Below are positions 36,812 through 49,200 of a DNA stretch of 64,000 bases, one piece after another. The notes under the pieces were generated by a model that was not told the DNA's origin, searched no databases, and worked only from the letters and a program-made list of their open reading frames with translations. Every line of letters starts with the position of its first letter. Positions within the stretch are counted from its first letter, which is position 1. The stretch comes from Tribonema minus (Eukaryota > Sar > Xanthophyceae > Tribonematales > Tribonemataceae): contig JAFCMP010000068.1 in NCBI GenBank assembly GCA_017506865.1, forward strand, positions 806,001 to 870,000. Reading direction: 5' to 3'. A program made the translations under genes and the position numbers.

Positions 36812-38278
36812 CCCTTGTCACCGATGCCGAATGATGCTGTGATGCGATTGCTGACTTGTCGCTAGCAAGCGTTTCTGCTCAAAGCGAGGCTGGTCTCCTG
36901 CGCTGTGCTCTGGCAACTTTTGGCTTGGTGTTCCGGCAACTGTTGAAGTTGCGAGTTGAACGTTAACGTTGGGGACAGAAGAAACAGCTCCGAGGGCTCG
37001 AGCAGCTTCTTACCGCATTCTGCGTGGATGTTGCGAGAAGACCATGGGGAATCAATCGGTTGCGACAAGGACATTAAAAATGGCCAGCTCGGAAATGACG
37101 GCGGAAGCGAAGCGGAGGAGACAGTCTGCACTGCAACACAAAAAAGGGGGTCAGCCGGACTCTGCTTCTAGTTTGAGTAGACGTGTAGACAAGTAGGCAT
37201 CGCACCTGGCCTGGGCACGTTGGAGTTTTACCATCAGGAGCAGCAGCATACTAGTAGTGCTCCCATCGATGGTGCATGTGGCACGCACCCCATACCTGGC
37301 ATGGGGCAACAAATGCTCTGGCTGTCAAGAAGCAGAATTTTGCGGAGGCAGGTGGGTGAACTGGCTTAAGTGATTCCCTGGCTGCGTTGCCGCCTTCAGA
37401 GTCACAGTGATGATTTCGATCCCATACCCCGGCCTCATCAGCATTTGATGCAATATGCGCAAACGGATGCCAGCTGTACAGGCAGAGCCGTGAAAGGTAT
37501 TGCGTGGACAGCAGCTTGCAGCTTCCGATTTGAAACTCAGAAGCCGCGGTCGAACAAAGAGAATGGCTCGGGTGACGTTCCGTTGTCAATAGTGGCGTTT
37601 CATGTAACTGACAAAGTGCGTCACGCGTGGTACCATTGATCTGATGTGCCCGAGCGGAAGTGGCAGCCGCGCATTTGGCGCAACGAGGCGCCTTACCCTT
37701 GCCAATGGGTTCTGGACTTATCTGAAGCTCAGCCTTCCGGATTGCTGAATGAGCCGCAGCTGCAGCAGTTACGTGGTGTCCGCGGTGAATGCACAGCAAC
37801 AGTGGGAGCGCGAGCACATGCCGTCTTCATCTGAATGAGGGCATGCATCGAGCTGCTCGCCCCGGTGCACCACTTTGGTGCTGCATCTTTTGTTGGCGCT
37901 CTTGGGCGGCGACGCTGCAACCAGCTCTTTGAGACTCTTTGTGGTGCGCTTGGTCCTCACTACCTGTCCGAGCACTGACGAATGTTTGCTTAAGCAGCCA
38001 TGCTGCTGTAATCGGGTAATGGTGGCCCCACGTTGCACGCTTTTGGCGCAGCTGACGCAGTCGCGGTACTATCACCAAACCATGGGGATGCTGAAGCTTT
38101 GGCTGAATGTTTGCCTGCCAGTGACAGCAGAGGAGCTTCAGTTGGCACCAAACTCTGCATATGGCATTGGCAGCGAAACATTGGAGGTTGGTATAGTATA
38201 CATCTACGATCTATTGATTCGTTTTTCATACATCAATATGGCTGCCATACCTGCAGGGTGTGTCGTTACAGTGCACAC
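36812..38278. other. Region between PP6 and the LINE; possible divergent gene
   Basis: This is the shared 5' region of PP6. On the + strand an ATG at 37047 opens MGNQSVATRTLKMASSEMTA followed by a basic stretch (KRRRQSALQHKKGG), ending at 37196. Further + segments such as PRSNKENGSGDV (about 37550) and RKWQPRIWRNEAPYPC (about 37655) look coding but could not be joined with confidence. The right end (from about 38033) is open in the LINE frame and may be its 5' region. Confidence 0.3.
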
Positions 38279-41200
38279 ATGAGCTGCAGCATGCAACACA
38301 CCCGTGCTGGGGAACGTGCGGCAACGTGGCAGTTCAATGCTCCAGTGACTCTATTCTCTTTACCGAACCAGCCTCTTGGAGCTGGCAACAGGCCAACACA
38401 GGGGTTCACCACGACTGCCAACCCCTTCCGCACTCAGCTGCAGTGCACCCAGTGGGCACGGCTAGTGGAGCACGCCACACGACTACTGGCGGACGCCACA
38501 GACAGTGCACGTGAGGCGGCACGGGTGCGCCTCCACCATGGTGCCGGGGCGTTTGCTCATCAGGTTTCTCAGACTCTAGTGCAGCGCGGCTACAGGCTGC
38601 TGCACCTGCTAGCAGCAATGGCCTTTGGTAGGCAACCGGAGGGAACCGGTATGCCGCCTGCGGCCCGGCTGGCAGCGTTGCTGTCTGGCGACTTTGCGGA
38701 GCTACTGAGAAAGACGCTGTCAGCAGCAGCGGCGCTGCGGGCCCCCAAACCAAACAACGCAGCTACGGCGTCGGCACAAACGAACTTCGATGCCGACTGG
38801 ACGGAGGCTGACTCCAGGCAGCAAACAGCATGCGCTGCCCTCTCAGGCAAGCGACGGGGGGTAGGCCTGGCTGCCGCACGACTAGAGGCGCGTGAAGCAT
38901 GCGCCCCAGCAGACGAGGTCACGGCACAGGTGCTGGCAGCAAAGCACCCTGAAACTGGCACCCGGCCCGGGGTAGTCGATACGCCAATGGAGCAAGTGCG
39001 CGGCCTGGTACGCGACGCCCGGCGGCACTGCTTGCACGGCGTAGGGGTGGCAACGACCGCCGGGCCCGCTGGCAGCGGCAGTCCCGTCTTCGAATCGGGT
39101 CAGGCGCATGATCGCAGCGATAGGCCTGAGGATGCTGCCAGCGCAGCCGGACGGCGCCTCGAGGTGGAGGCGACAGACATACTGTCGACCTTGTCCGCAG
39201 CAGGGGCGGGGAAGGCAGGAGGGCTGGACGGCCTACGCTATGAACACCTCTTGATGGCCGCTGGGCCTGGTGCACCAGTGAAAGCAGCCACCCGCCCCGT
39301 GGGCAGTGCCTCGCCAGGACTAGCTGGTGATTCAGAATCGGATGTGATGGAACCGGCATTCGCCCATCACCTGGCCAAGGTGTTCACGACGCTGCTTGTT
39401 GAGCCCGACCTGCTGCCGGAGCAATCGCAACGGCTTCTCCGCGCCGCGGCCCTCTCAGGCATAGGACAGAAGCGGCGTCCGATCGCCTGCTCCAGTGTCT
39501 GGCGCAGACTCCTCGGGTCCACAGCGGCACGGGGTGTCAAGGGCAAAATATCGGGGCTGCTGGCCTCCATGTCGCAGTTTGGCGTAGGATACCGGTCTGG
39601 CGTCGAGCATGTGGCAGCGCGCGCGCGCGTGTGGCACGAGCTGTATGGCACCACAATCCAGCTGGACTGTGAGAACGCATTTAACAGTGTGGATCGCGCC
39701 GCCATTGTGCGGGGACTTATGCTCTTCTGTCCGGAGCTGCTCCCGCACTTTGAGTCCGTATACTGTGGTGACACTGCCCCAGAGATGCGAGTGGAGGTGA
39801 ACGGTGAAGCTCGCATTATCTGCTCCCACCTAGGGTGCCAGCAAGGGGACCCTCTAGGGCCGCTGTACTTTGCAGTGGCAGCGGCATTCCTACTCTTCTA
39901 CCCTGATGGAGTGAATGCGACGCCCGGCAGTATGCCGGCCTACGGCCACAGCACAGCGGAACCGCCAGCCCCGCACTGCGCTTTCCTGGATGACCTCAAC
40001 GTGCTGCAAGCTGCCTACTTCGACGATGCAGCGGCCGCTGGGGTGGCAGAGGTGATCCGTCGGCTTGCGGCAGGGGGCCTACGCGTTCGACCAGACAAGT
40101 CGCTGGCCATTGCCATGCGCGGCACAGTGTTTGATGAAGCGGCCAGAGCACGCCTGCGCGCCCTTGACATACCGTTTGTGGACGCCACCATGCCAGAATC
40201 CAGTCAGGGCTTTACGTCGGTCGGGGTACCGGTAGGGCACCCAGCCTATGTGCATGCTGCCATGAGCAAGCATCTTGTTGACGCAGGGACATGGCGATTG
40301 TCGTGGCAGCTAGCTGGGATGGCGCGGCATCACCTACAGGCAGCACAGTTCATTCTGCGCAGGTCACTGACGAAGCGGATGGGCTTCTTAGCTCGGGTCG
40401 TTGACACGGCTTTGAGTGAGACATGGCTGCACGCATTTGACGGGTTCTGTGCATGGACGCTTGAACGCATGCTGCACCTGCACGGCTGCGCTACCGCGGC
40501 AGTCATGAAGTCACACCTGCTGGCCGCCTGCACTGCTGGTGACAATGAGGTAGCCAGCAGTGGCAGCGTGCTGGTATTGCCGCGCTTGGGCCCGCCAGAA
40601 CTCACGGACATCGCAGTGCCACTGCGGGCGTCACGGTTGCCGGAGCGACGAGGCGGTCTGGGCATGCCGCTTTTGGGGCTACTGGCACCAGCCGCATACA
40701 CGGCCCAGGCATGCACAACACTGCGGCCTGCAATAATTCATGCCACTGTGGCAGCAGGGGCCCTGAGGCTCGGCACTGACGAACACGGCGCAGTCACCTG
40801 GTTCGCGCAGCACTCATGCGCAATACGCGAGGACCAGGGACTGCCGCCAATCATCGAGGCCGTGCGACGCTCTACGCGAGCGCTGACAGCTGATGGCGGC
40901 GAAAAATCACGCACAGCTGTGGCCGAGCAGCTCCCAGCATCGTTGCTACGGTGGGCAGCGGATACAACGGCCGCAGCGTCGACGCTCCCCACTGCGGTGC
41001 AAGCGATCTACGCCGCAACTGCCGTCACGGAGACGGGGACCACTGAGCCAGCCCCACACACCCACGGCATTGTGCCTGGCGCCGAGGCAGCCGCTGCGGC
41101 GGCGACCGTACCTGGCCCTCAAGCCGCTGCCGCGGCTGCCTCTTCCACGCCCGCTAAAACACAAACTAGCGCGGAAGAAAGCAGCTGCAGCGGCGGGCAG

Positions 41201-42295
41201 GAGGACGACGACGACGACTGGGAGGCCTATGCTGACGAGATCTGCAGAAAGGTAGTGCCCCGCCGCCGGCGCGGTCACTTCACGCACGGACTACAAGCCC
41301 GCCTTTCAAATGTTCTTCGACGTCAATACGAGGACTGCCTGGTGGAGGACCTAGAGGCTGCCTCGGCTGGTGCCGTGGGCAAGCCGACGCAGGCTACACT
41401 TATTGGTGACTTGCGTGACACCAGCCGCCGCCGCCAACAGGCTAGCGCGCGGGTCCTGGCGCAGCTGCGCAGCCAGCGTGCGTCCGGGGCAATGGCGTGG
41501 ATGAGCGTGCCACCCGCTGCCAATGACCGCCCGGGTGCGGCGCCCATGTCCAGTATGGCAGCAGCCACGATGATTATGGTTGCGATCTTTATAGACGGGT
41601 GGGGCATACAGGGCGAGGTGTGCCCATGGCGGTGCAGTGACGTGAGCCCCACCTCCACGCATGCGATCAGCTGCCCCAGCCAGCACATACGGGGGCACAA
41701 CGCGACACACACTGCCCAAAAGCGGTGCCTACAGCGCATCTTGAGACAGCACCATGTCTCTATTGTCCGCAATGAGGACGCTAGCGTCTTCAAGGTACCG
41801 GGGTATCGGGCGGACACAGTCATTGACCCAGGGTGTCTGCACTTTAGCAGTGCATACCGTAACAAGGGAATAGTGCTAGACACAAGTGTGCGCGCGCCCA
41901 CAGCGAGCTCGTACCTGACAGGCAAAACAAATGCCTCGAACACGGACGGCTATGCTGCTGGGGTGGGGGAGGACGCGAAGGTCAAGCACCACACCGGCAC
42001 CTTGACGTCATCTTGGGCTTTTGTGCCATTCGTGCAGGAGTCGTACGGACGGCTGGGCAAGCAGACAAGCCTTTTTGTTAAGGAGTTGGCAATGCACTCA
42101 GCACTGTGCTCAGGGGGGGGGAAGGCAGATGTGTTACGCAAGGCCGGGTTAGCTAAGCGTCAGATCCACATTGAGCTGAGCATATCGCTGGCGCGGGAGT
42201 TGGCGGAGCGCGTCATGGCATACACACGTGGAGCGCGAATGCTGGGCTGTGTTGCGGCGCCGGTATCCAAACTCCTAGGGCACAGCGCAGACTAG
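38279..42295 (+). mobile_element. R2-like non-LTR retrotransposon (LINE) ORF: reverse transcriptase plus restriction-like endonuclease
   Basis: One uninterrupted frame of 1,338 codons runs from the first ATG; the frame is open from 38033. RT landmarks by residue are GLDGLRYEHL (about 312), RPIACSS (about 399), LDCENAFNSVD (motif A, about 461), QQGDPLGPLYF (about 520), AFLDDLN (motif C, about 568) and FTSVGVPVG (about 643). An acidic EDDDDDWEAYADE block follows. Near the C-terminus come CPWRC, HAISC and GHNATH, a CCHC-like knuckle, then RADTVIDPG, KGIVLDTSVRAP and EDAKVKHH, which fit the PD-(D/E)XK restriction-like endonuclease of R2/CRE/NeSL-type LINEs. Such enzymes nick the target and prime reverse transcription there. 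No stop or frameshift is seen, so the copy looks young. Element ends, poly(A) and target-site duplication were not found. Confidence 0.85.
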
Positions 42296-42354
42296 GCTGC
42301 TGCGTTGACGCAAGCTTTTCGATTGCATAGGCAACCCGGCCTCCCTTGGGCCTT

Positions 42355-42362
42355 TATAAATA
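42355..42362 (+). promoter_or_regulatory. Possible TATA box (TATAAATA)
   Basis: It lies 60 nt after the LINE stop and about 300 nt before the ATG of the next gene. It could serve that gene, with transcription starting near 42390, or be chance. Confidence 0.3.
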
Positions 42363-42657
42363 CAAGTCCATACGTGCACCATGGCCTGGACCATCAACAT
42401 CAGCACCTCTCAAAGATGTCTACAGTATCGTCTACAGTCACAGCTGCAGAGGCGATGGTAGGTGTTTCTGATTTCAAGCAGCTGGAGACACGGCATTGGA
42501 TAAAATGGCATCGAACATCTTGCATGCTCTGCTTTGGCTGTGCCCTGACACTTGAAGTGTGCGTGTCACCGGCTTTTGAAGTTCAGGTCCTCGGAGATTT
42601 CCGCCAACACAAAGGCGCAGCAGATCAGTGTCTGTGTTCATCCTTCTCTAAGACTTG

Positions 42658-43938
42658 ATGCGCTCTGCGGCTGTATTTCTGCTGGTGGTTGCCACCGTCC
42701 TCAGCAGCGTGCTTGTGAATGCAGCCCATGGCTGGAGCAACTTCGCTATCTCCCATGCAGCGGTGCAGAGTGCACGGGCTCGGCGAGCAACATCTTTCGC
42801 TTCGACGTACCAGGCGATGGATACCGACGTAGGAAAGTACAGGAGGGCGCCGCCCACACCGAGCCAGCGGCAGCAGGAGGAGCAGGAACGTCTGCACCAG
42901 CTGACGTATATCCAGGTGATGATTTTTGCTATAACCGACGTTTCGAGCACGCTGGTTTGCACTGCTGCGCGACAGATCTGGAGTTTGCATGGCATAGGGT
43001 CTTAACAACGTTTCCAGTTATCAGCTCTGGCTGCTCGTTTTCCTGTGTCGCTCAATTACTTTGGCTTTGTGCGTCCTCAGGAGGGGTACCGGATGAAGGG
43101 GATGCTGGTGCTCAAGAGCGCCACCCGCCTGCAGCCCACCAAGGAGGAGGAGCTGGTAATTTTGACAAGGCTACAAGCCGTGCTGCGCCGACCATCAGAG
43201 GCACAGGTGCGTACCGCACACCAGTAGGCGCAGCACCCGACAGTGCCGGCGGTTTTTTCCGAGCGAGTGTTCAGATGGAGACGCTGCCGCCCCCTATGCA
43301 GAGTCTTTGCACACTGCTTTCATATTTTTGACTCATGCGCAACCAGGAGCCTTGCTTGCTGTGTCCATATTGTGCGGCCGCTCACAATACTACTTTTGCT
43401 TGCTCTGCCTGCTCCGCGTTTTGCAGGTCCTGCAGTTCAGGGATCAGCTGCTGAGGGAGAACCCGAACATGACGCCGCAGCAGATCATGGCCATGAGCCC
43501 GGAGGACCTGGTGAAGGGCATGATGTAAGACATTCGACTTTCAAAGTACACCATAAACAGTTGCCTTGATTCGAACGAGGCATGATCTGCATTTGTTGCT
43601 GTCGCCCTTGGTGCGTGGGGTCTTCGAAAGACTGCAGGCGTCATTAAACGCACTGGATCCACCTGTGCAATTGGGCCTGAGTAACAGAGTGCATTGTTGG
43701 TGCGCACCAGTGATACTCTCGCATTGATGCCGCGCAGCAAATTTTTAAAATCCTGTGAGCACCTTTTACAAAAACACAGCGGCTGCTGCAGCAAAAGAGA
43801 GGTTGGCGCCTGCGCTAATCTCATTACCGCTTCGCTCCGCGTGCGCTGCACAGACTCTCGGAGCTGTTTGACGAGCTGCGCGACGTCCTGGTCCCCATGC
43901 AAGTGCAGAAGATGAGCCTGGACCTGGCGCTGGTGTAA
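42658..43938 (+). CDS. 188-aa protein with signal peptide, unknown family
   Basis: Four exons fit in sites and phase: 42658-42915, 43081-43206, 43427-43524 and 43854-43938 (TAA). The N-terminus MRSAAVFLLVVATVLSSVLV is a hydrophobic signal or anchor segment, and starting there gives the best signal peptide. The rest is polar and helical: a Gln/Glu-rich stretch (SQRQQEEQERLHQL), a basic/hydrophobic segment (GMLVLKSATRLQPTKEEEL), then NPNMTPQQIMAMSPEDLVKG and ELFDELRDVLVPMQV. The third exon ends at AT|GTAAGA; read through, that site would give an early stop. Two TGTAA words, the usual green-algal poly(A) signal, lie within 20 nt after the stop. No domain was recognised; location could be ER/secretory or plastid. 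Confidence 0.7.
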
Positions 43939-46292
43939 CTGTAACGTAACTGTAAATGATCCGGTTTTGATTCGGCCGCCTGCAGCTCCTCCCCGACTTT
44001 TGACACGCCTGCCGAGCGCAGTTACCCTCCTGGGCTGCTCTTTGCAGTTGAAGTTTCAGTTTCAGATTGAAGTCGATGTACAGTGACCTATGTAGGCCGG
44101 GATGCAGCGGCAGTGTCCCAGTGTGTGCGCGAAGTGCGCATTTTTAAAAAAGTGGCCTGCGTGGCGTTTCTGCTGTGCAGTCCGGTGGATAGTGTTTCGC
44201 TGTGCGTGTGCGTCGTGATGTCGTGGTGCTGTAGCTCCTTCCCAGGCAGAATGCGGGGCCAGTGCGCAGTGCCGCTCCGCCCATTAGCTGGCACTGTGCC
44301 CTGAGGTCCTGAGGTCAGGCAGGGAGAGCTTCTCTGGTCTGCCCTGTTCACCCGCGCTGTTGTTGCGAGTGAGGGTGCGGTGCTGGTCGGGCGCAGTGCG
44401 GCGTTCAGTGCAGTTTGCCGCAGGGTTGCAGAAGTGCTAAGCGGTGCAGTCCTCGCGCCCCCTTTCTCGCCAGTGGCGCCGCCTCTGTGCCGGAGAGGAT
44501 TAGTGTGTGCCTCTCGCTTGAGGGCTGGAGTTTTTGATGCCAACGTAAAGCGCGTTTCACAGCCGCTATGCTGCTGTAAATGTCACTTGATCTTGTTGGT
44601 CACCATATCACCAGGGGTTTTTTTGCATTGTGTCTTTCTCATCTGTTTCTTGCTCCTCCTGTTTTCGCCGAACATGTTCTTGCTAAATATCACTTGCTGC
44701 CACAGTACAGTAGCTGACCTCAGGGGTTCATGCCGCACTGCAATGCATCTGTCCAATTATGTCAAGTCTGAGGCAGTGCGCACACGAATAGACCGCTTTT
44801 AGACCACCACTGCCCTTCACTTCTGAAGAGAAGCAAGATGATCATAATGTTTGCATGGCATACGTGCCTCTAGGTATGGAGTACCAGTGAACTCGGTTGC
44901 AATCACAGACTGCGCTGCTGACACAGCTGCGGTATTTTTTGCGTTCGCGGATGCGCAGATGGCTACACAATGATGACCCCAGCTACTGCATGAGGACAAA
45001 CAAAAATGGCTACAGAATGGTGACATCATCAGCAAGGCCAATGTTGACTGGCGAGCGCTGCAGGAAGCGGAGGCTGCCTGGCAAAAGAATGAAAACAGAG
45101 CCAATTCTGTCGTGCAAATGCAGCAAAAACACTGGCACGCAGCGTTCATCATTCAAAAACTGATACAACAGATGTGAATGTTGTCGACAAGCAAGCAACT
45201 TTGAAAAAGGGTTTGGAAGTGTATGATTTGGATCCCTCAAATTGTTTGATTACTTGCGAGGCACCCGTGTGCTGCAGGAACTGCAATGCATTGAGCAAGA
45301 CAGTGCTCTACACATCCCAATGCGGAGTTGACCTGCAACAGATCAAGCAACGATCATTATACCTGGTGCATGTGCTCTGTATGGTATGCCATGGATGTAC
45401 AGCATCAACGACCAGATACCACTGGCATTGTGGCTCCCTTGGCATACCAACAAGCTGGAGACGCGACCACGCATCAGCATTCAACAGGAAAACGGCTCGT
45501 ACGTATGCCGTGCTGTTGATGCGCGCCGCTTGGCACGGTCACCGTTTTATCAGCATGTGGGCCATCAGATCTGCAGCGAGTGCATCAATGAGCATGGCAC
45601 AATCAACGTGGGGGAGCTGCTGCTGTCCAACGACGCTCGAGGACCACTTTCCACAGCGTGGATGTAGCCCGCAACACATGATGCCATGTTGTGCAACGCC
45701 GCTGCAGGTGTTGCAAGCACTACAGCCCAACGATCCGGACAGAGAGGCCAAGGGCCTGCCTGATGGCGAGGAATCCAGTGCGAAGTTGCTCTCGCCGCCT
45801 GCCATTCTACCCTGCCGCATCACTTGAGCTCTACGTGCACGGTTACTGTCTCCTGCTGGAGCCCAGGTCTACCCGCGGTTGAGCCTGGCGTCTGCCCGCC
45901 GGAGGAGCAAACCGCATGCGCTGCGCTGAGCGCTGTGCCAGTTTTGCGACAATGCGGCGGTATGCCACTGCCGGCGAGGGCTCTGATCGCTGTTAAGCGC
46001 GCTGAGTCAAGTCAACATCGCCATTTGGCGGCGCGGCCGTCAATGCTGTGCGCCATGTGCACTCCTGGGCGCTGCCCCCCCCTGTGTTTGCGCAACGAGC
46101 GGCGCACGCCCGCTCACGCCCGCTGGCGCACTCGGGCGGCCTAGAGCGCGGCGCATGGGCGCGGACCATTGCTGACCGCTGGTGGCCCTGCGCAATCCCA
46201 CAGCAACCACGTCACTACGATGACACGGCAGCCGCCACTGCTATAGTCCTTGCGCGCAGATCCGCGGCCACTGCAGCTGCGATAGAAGACTA
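43939..46292. other. Intergenic region with unassigned open frames
   Basis: The stretch lies between two convergent genes. On the + strand, 44950-45670 has protein-like pieces in different frames (ANVDWRALQEAEAAWQKNEN; DYLRGTRVLQELQCIEQD; YVCRAVDARRLARSPFYQHV). This suggests a decayed gene of unknown family. The rest shows only low-complexity pyrimidine-rich and GC-rich DNA. Confidence 0.35.
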
Positions 46293-49200
46293 TCAAAGCG
46301 CGCTGCGTGCTGCGTGATCCGCGCCCGCCGCCGCCGCCGCCGCGTCGCTGCTCTCCTGCAGGTCTGCCAGGAACTTGAGTGTTACGTCGCGCACGCCCTG
46401 CCACGACTCGGGGTCCAGGTGAAGGTGGTGGCTGCCGGGGAGGTGCGCGTGATCTGCGCGCGCACGTGGTGGCAGCAATTAGCAAGCATGGTGAGCGCTG
46501 ACTCAAGGGACAAAACGCTTGTGCATTTGCCAACGCTCACATTCGGGGTTGGGTTGGCATCATGAGTTTGAGCCTGCACCTCGCCCTTACCATCAGCAAT
46601 GAGAGAGAAACCACATGACGCCACGCACTGATGTGCGTGGCGGGGCAGGTGTGACAAAGTGATGTCAGTGTCGACGTGAAGCGTCACACGGCACAGCGAT
46701 GGAGATGCAGGCGGGCTGCTGCCGTGTGGCGCGAGGAGAGCGCAAAACAGCCGCCTGCATGACTGCAACCAAAACCCCTGAAGCCGATGATTCCTTAGGT
46801 GCCGTTGAACAAACAGCAGACCTCTGCACCAGCCTCAATCGAGCCAGACATGCGTGCCCCGTGTATCCACTTACCAGCGAGCCGCGGCCCCAGCGTCTGC
46901 ATGCGCGCGCGGAACCCGCCCGACAGCGGGAACCCGGTCTGGCCCGTCACCAGCAGGCACGGGCAGGCAATGTTGGACAGAAACGCCGACACGGTGTCCT
47001 CAGAGAGGTACGTGCTGGAGTAGGCGCGGAGGCGGAGGTCGTAGCGGAAGCGCACGCCCCCCGCCTTGCCGTTGTTGTGCTCGGGGGACACAGGTTCTAT
47101 TGAGCGTTGCATCTGCAGGAGGGAAGGGGCACGCATCTGCTGTCATCAACTACAATATGTGTAACGATCCCTTGTCACCTAGAGCTATACGAGCTTTTGA
47201 TACGTTTTCATGTGTACTGGTGGTTCCAAAAGAGTAAGCACAGCGCGCGTGCAGCGAGGTGTTGCGGCATTGGGTGTGCCTTTGCATAGGTGACGGTGAC
47301 GCCATTGCACAAGAGGTAAGCCACAGCGCATTGCGACTTCACCTGGAAAGTTGAAGCTAGTGCTGCGAACGTTTGATTGAACGCCTCCACTGTGCTCTTG
47401 CTAGGACTTTTGCAAGCAGCCAGCAAGTCCTTTTTTTTTGCAGCAACCGTTACACAGAAGCCCCCTGTTGCCGCCGTGTTGTTTATGGTTTACGAGGAGC
47501 AGCCACGCGGCACTTGACACAGACGGCAGATAGCTCACCAGGATTGCCGCTGCCTCCTTGGATATGGTCTGCGAGCCGGGATAGTCCGCGGCCGCCGCCA
47601 CGCGCGCTTGCACCGCCAGCTCCAGCGAGGGCCAAACCTGTCACGTTCAAACCACACAACAGCAGCGCTCAGCATGATGTTCCACTGCCGTGGGTACGTA
47701 TGCACATCTGTTTGTGACCAGATTTGGCACGTTTGAATTCAAGCATTCACAGCGCTCAGCATGAGATCATTACACGTGGGCTCATGCCTGCGTCGGCGTT
47801 GACATTTGCAGTGCGCCACCACGCCGTCAACAGTGCGCTACGCATGCGAGCAGCTCAGCTGACAGCAAAAGTCGCCGCAGCACGCCTGAAGGATCACGGA
47901 GTCTTCTTTGAAGGTGGGCAAATGGCATCAACAACGCGTGCGTGTCGTGCGCTGCGCCCTGCAGCTACATGTAGTCCAAACCTCTTTTTGGAGATAAGCT
48001 TCCTGCGCTTCCATGCACATGCCTACCTACCCCACCTTCTGTTGCTTGTTGAGCAGCGCTGCCCGCGACTGCATGGCGCAGCGCACGTGCACCTGCGCGC
48101 CGTGCTACACGTAATCCAGCAACGCTACTCCGGTATGTGCACATCGCACCAACAATGCGCTGCCGCACACACGCCTCGCCGACCCACCTTCTGTTGCTTG
48201 TTGAGCAGCGCTGCCCTTGACTGCATGGCGCGGCGCAGGTGCATGTGCGCGCCGTGCGGCGCCAGCGTGAACGGCCCCAGCGCGTCAATGAAGACGCAGC
48301 CGGTGACGCGATCAGGCAGTGCGCCCGCCACCAGCGATGCTATGCCGGCTCCCAGCGAGTGCCCGAGGTAGTGGCAACTGCAGCGGCGGCGGCGGAGGCA
48401 GTGAGCAAGACATGGTGATGTTGTCAGGTCTTCACCTGCCAGGCTAGTAGAAGTAGTATATGGTGATGTCAAAGCGGGCAGCAGTGGTGGCAGTGCAGGC
48501 GGTTGAGCGAGGGATGGGAGTGTTGTCATGTCGTCACCTGCCAGAGTAGTAGAAATTGTATATGGTGATGTCAGAGCGGGCAGCAGAGGTTGCAGCGCTG
48601 GCGGGTGGACAAAGAGGTTGTTGCGCAAAGCAAAGCATGGGCGCGCAGTTGTTGTCAATTCATTTTGGCAGCCGAGTGTTGTGATTGGGCGTGTCGCCAC
48701 CGTTGACAGCAATCCTGTCGAAGATATGGATGCTCTGCTCTGCTTGTGAGGGTGCATTGCACATGCTTCAGGGCTGTTGCAGTCCGCTACAAAGAGACAG
48801 CGTGATCTGACAAAGCTGTCACGGTCAACATCTGCACTGAGGTGACAACCGGTTGGCAAAGTGTATTTATTACTTCATATATAAAAGCATCATCGGCGCG
48901 GCACACAATAGCGTGCACAGCGCGCCCTGAAAATGCCTAGAGTACACCCGCCTCCAGATAGCCATGCGCCACAGCAAACCTCACACCACATGCCCGTTGT
49001 TACATTGAATGCTGCATGAACAACTTCATGCGTTGTGAAGTTCGCTTCAATATTCAACTTCAACTCGCACCTGTCCCAGCCGAGCGCGTCCTGTACGGCC
49101 GCAATGCTGTGCGGGTAGTCCATGATGTCGTACCAGTTGTCTGACGAGGTGTGGCTGCTCAGACCATGGCCCGGCAAGTCTATTGCCACCACCTGCAGGA

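Noticed and set aside
43565-43600. GTTCGAATC word on the - strand resembling a tRNA T arm
   Set aside because: The T stem has a mismatch and no acceptor stem, D arm or anticodon arm can be formed upstream.
47289-47342. Possible extra exon in the hydrolase gene (VKSQCAVAYLLCNGVTVT) on the - strand
   Set aside because: Joining 47539 directly to 47112 gives AAAILMQRSIEPVSP, which matches the family (VLMQRG in Kraken-type hydrolases); the extra piece would insert unrelated residues and lacks a good donor.
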